This document shows positions 5,183 to 6,411 of a stretch of DNA of 6,411 nucleotides, piece by piece. The number at the start of each line of letters is the position of its first letter. Position 1 is the stretch's first letter. The stretch is taken from positions 1 through 6,411 of the forward strand of contig CANHKE010000081.1 in assembly GCA_947461155.1 (NCBI GenBank), given 5' to 3'. Origin of the DNA: Cytophagaceae bacterium (GTDB lineage Bacteria > Bacteroidota > Bacteroidia > Cytophagales > Spirosomataceae). The position numbers and the translations under genes are program-made. The notes under the pieces were generated by a model, which saw nothing but the letters and a program-made list of their open reading frames with translations, did not search any database and had not been told where the DNA came from.

Positions 5183-5696
5183 GCACCGATTGAACATGCT
5201 TCAAGTGATGCACACAATGCCACGCATAGATCCCTAATACACGATCTAATCGATAGGAAATTCCACGCTCGGGATGAAAATAGGTGCGTGACCAATCCGA
5301 CTCATCCATGGTTTCCATGAGGTAAACCCAGCGCAAATGGATGTATTTAATTCCCTCAATTGACCAGGCAATTGGCGCCTCGTTACCATCCGGCATCTCA
5401 GCCCAGGTATTTTCATCGTATGGTTTGATCGTTGGATTATCCTCGGTCAACGCCATTTTAAAACGAATGTAACTATTTATGTGGCTGTCGTATAAATGAT
5501 GAATCACTTTGCGAGCTGACCAACCACCTTCGCGGTATGGTTTTTCCAACAAGGTTTCATCCACACTATCTAACAAAGTGGCCAAATCGCCAGGTAAATC
5601 GGCAATTGTTTGCATCCATTCCTCGCGCAAGGCCGGCGTGATGATTTCAGGTGCACTAAATTTCCCGATTGGGTATTGTAAAGGATTTAATTCCAT
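5178..5696 (-). CDS. YfiT/BstA-like DinB-fold putative metal-dependent thiol transferase
   Basis: A 172-residue four-helix DinB/YfiT superfamily protein. Counting from the ATG at 5696, the metal triad is visible as H67 (in VIHHLYDSH), H160 and H164 (in YAWHCVHHLKH), the same spacing as the metal-binding His of Bacillus subtilis YfiT. NSYIRFKMALTEDNPTIKPY at 74-93 and the N-terminal LQYPIGKF are further family marks. Family members are annotated as metal-dependent hydrolases or bacillithiol S-transferases that attach bacillithiol to electrophiles; Bacteroidota often make bacillithiol, so that role is plausible but inferred. The frame is open to 5750, but ATG 5696 is chosen because it lies 1 bp after the stop of the upstream ligase gene and starts the conserved N-terminus. 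It is translationally coupled to the ligase gene. Its stop lies in a heptanucleotide array. Confidence 0.9.
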   Translation of the reverse strand: MELNPLQYPIGKFSAPEIITPALREEWMQTIADLPGDLATLLDSVDETLLEKPYREGGWSARKVIHHLYDSHINSYIRFKMALTEDNPTIKPYDENTWAEMPDGNEAPIAWSIEGIKYIHLRWVYLMETMDESDWSRTYFHPERGISYRLDRVLGIYAWHCVHHLKHVQSVL

Positions 5697-5697
5697 C

Positions 5698-6411
5698 TTA
5701 GTTGGTGTAAAATGCAGTAATCTCAGCCCCAGCCTGACGCGTATGCGCAATCAGTGGATGAACCCCTGCATGAATGCTATCAAAAAATTCTTTGGCACTT
5801 TCTTTGGCTAGTTGGGCAACATGTACCTCGTAATCGACGGATCCTTCTTCCATTTCCACAGGCATGATTACCCGATAGGCAACATTACCTTGTGCAGATA
5901 ATGCCGCGGCTTGTGAGCGCGCAGCCTCGTAACTCGCTTCCAAATCCTCCGTATCAATCGCAATCACAACAGGAATTTGCGTCGCTTTTTCGACTAATAC
6001 CTGCTTAATTGAGCTATCTAAGCCTTCTAATAATTTTCGGAACGTATGGTAATTTTTACCCGTGCGTAAACGCTCGCGAATGGATTGACGAATGAAATAG
6101 GTAATCGAATCCGTGACCGTCAAGCCTATTTCGGCCATTTGCTTAAAAATTAATGAGGATGGAGACATGCCCGGAATTGTATTTGGATCATGTAAGACAA
6201 CCACCCCATCTGCGCGTAAAAAGCCGTCGATACGCGTACAAACTCCAAATCCCAAGTCCTCAAAGGCCTGTTTTACAAGTTCTTGAATCGTTTGTAAATG
6301 GCTCAACGAAGCGTCCATCGGAATGCGCTTGCGCGTTAATTTGGATTTGTATTTGGCATTGAAATCAAACACCTCGACCGATTCGTCAATCACAATTTCC
6401 GTTGGCGGCAA
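5698..6411 (-). CDS. D-alanine-D-alanine ligase-like ATP-grasp protein, C-terminal part (cut by window edge)
   Basis: Only the last 237 codons are present; the N-terminus lies beyond 6411, and the leftmost readable residue is an internal Leu (TTG), not a start. The fragment begins in the ATP-grasp fold: LPPTEIVIDE (1-10), the lysine strand DFNAKYKSK (16-24), then RIDGFL with R60 and D62, and HDPNTIPGMSPSSL at 74-87, which aligns with the Mg-binding and substrate loop of Ddl (usually ExNTxPGMTxxSL). The first metal-ligand position is Asp75 instead of Glu, and N77 is kept. After the conserved block there are about 130 more residues, many more than the few dozen usual in Ddl, including a segment IPVVIAIDTEDLEASYEAA. 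It may be a Ddl with a C-terminal extension or a Ddl-like ligase with another substrate. It lies 1 bp upstream of the BstA-like gene. Confidence 0.8.
   Translation of the reverse strand: MPPTEIVIDESVEVFDFNAKYKSKLTRKRIPMDASLSHLQTIQELVKQAFEDLGFGVCTRIDGFLRADGVVVLHDPNTIPGMSPSSLIFKQMAEIGLTVTDSITYFIRQSIRERLRTGKNYHTFRKLLEGLDSSIKQVLVEKATQIPVVIAIDTEDLEASYEAARSQAAALSAQGNVAYRVIMPVEMEEGSVDYEVHVAQLAKESAKEFFDSIHAGVHPLIAHTRQAGAEITAFYTN

Noticed and set aside
5697..5750. Longer N-terminus for the BstA-like protein
   Set aside because: It would overlap the ligase gene by 53 bp and adds a basic stretch unlike the family; ATG 5696 follows the ligase stop by 1 bp.

Overview
The window looks like a piece of a Bacteroidota chromosome, most likely order Cytophagales (inference). 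The evidence is moderate GC, starts without Shine-Dalgarno sequences, promoter-like boxes of the TAnnTTTG type, and gene families typical of that group: a YfiT/BstA-type DinB protein, a gamma-carbonic anhydrase, and a membrane-anchored coiled-coil protein. No phage, transposase, CRISPR, tRNA or rRNA is visible.

Layout. Positions 1-98 are a tandem heptanucleotide array that runs into the 3' end of a minus-strand gene for a membrane-anchored coiled-coil protein (95-1036). A 117-bp divergent spacer with two candidate promoters separates it from nadB (L-aspartate oxidase, 1154-2731, +). nadB converges, with only 11 bp between, on a uridine kinase-family gene (2743-3363, -). That gene lies 41 bp downstream of a class I SAM methyltransferase gene (3405-3932, -). 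A 46-bp divergent spacer follows, then a tight plus-strand operon: gamma-carbonic anhydrase family protein (3979-4467), SixA-type phosphohistidine phosphatase (4464-4910, 4-bp ATGA overlap) and a 41-codon single-pass membrane protein (4920-5045). This operon converges on a minus-strand pair that enters from the right edge: the C-terminal part of a Ddl-like ATP-grasp ligase (5698-6411) and a BstA-like DinB protein (5178-5696), 1 bp apart. The convergent gap holds two more heptanucleotide arrays (5031-5086 and 5106-5182).

The genes are mostly housekeeping: NAD synthesis (NadB), pyrimidine salvage (uridine kinase), possible low-molecular-weight thiol chemistry (BstA-like), a peptidoglycan-precursor-like ligase, and phosphohistidine turnover (SixA). 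They do not form one pathway. The coding content shows no new defence or mobile system.

The most unusual signal is non-coding. Three heptanucleotide arrays with different units share a GTnnnnn phase, and each occupies the 3' end of a gene and contains that gene's stop codon. The second point of interest is the coiled coil, whose predicted core has Leu at nearly every d position and Asn at six of seven a positions.
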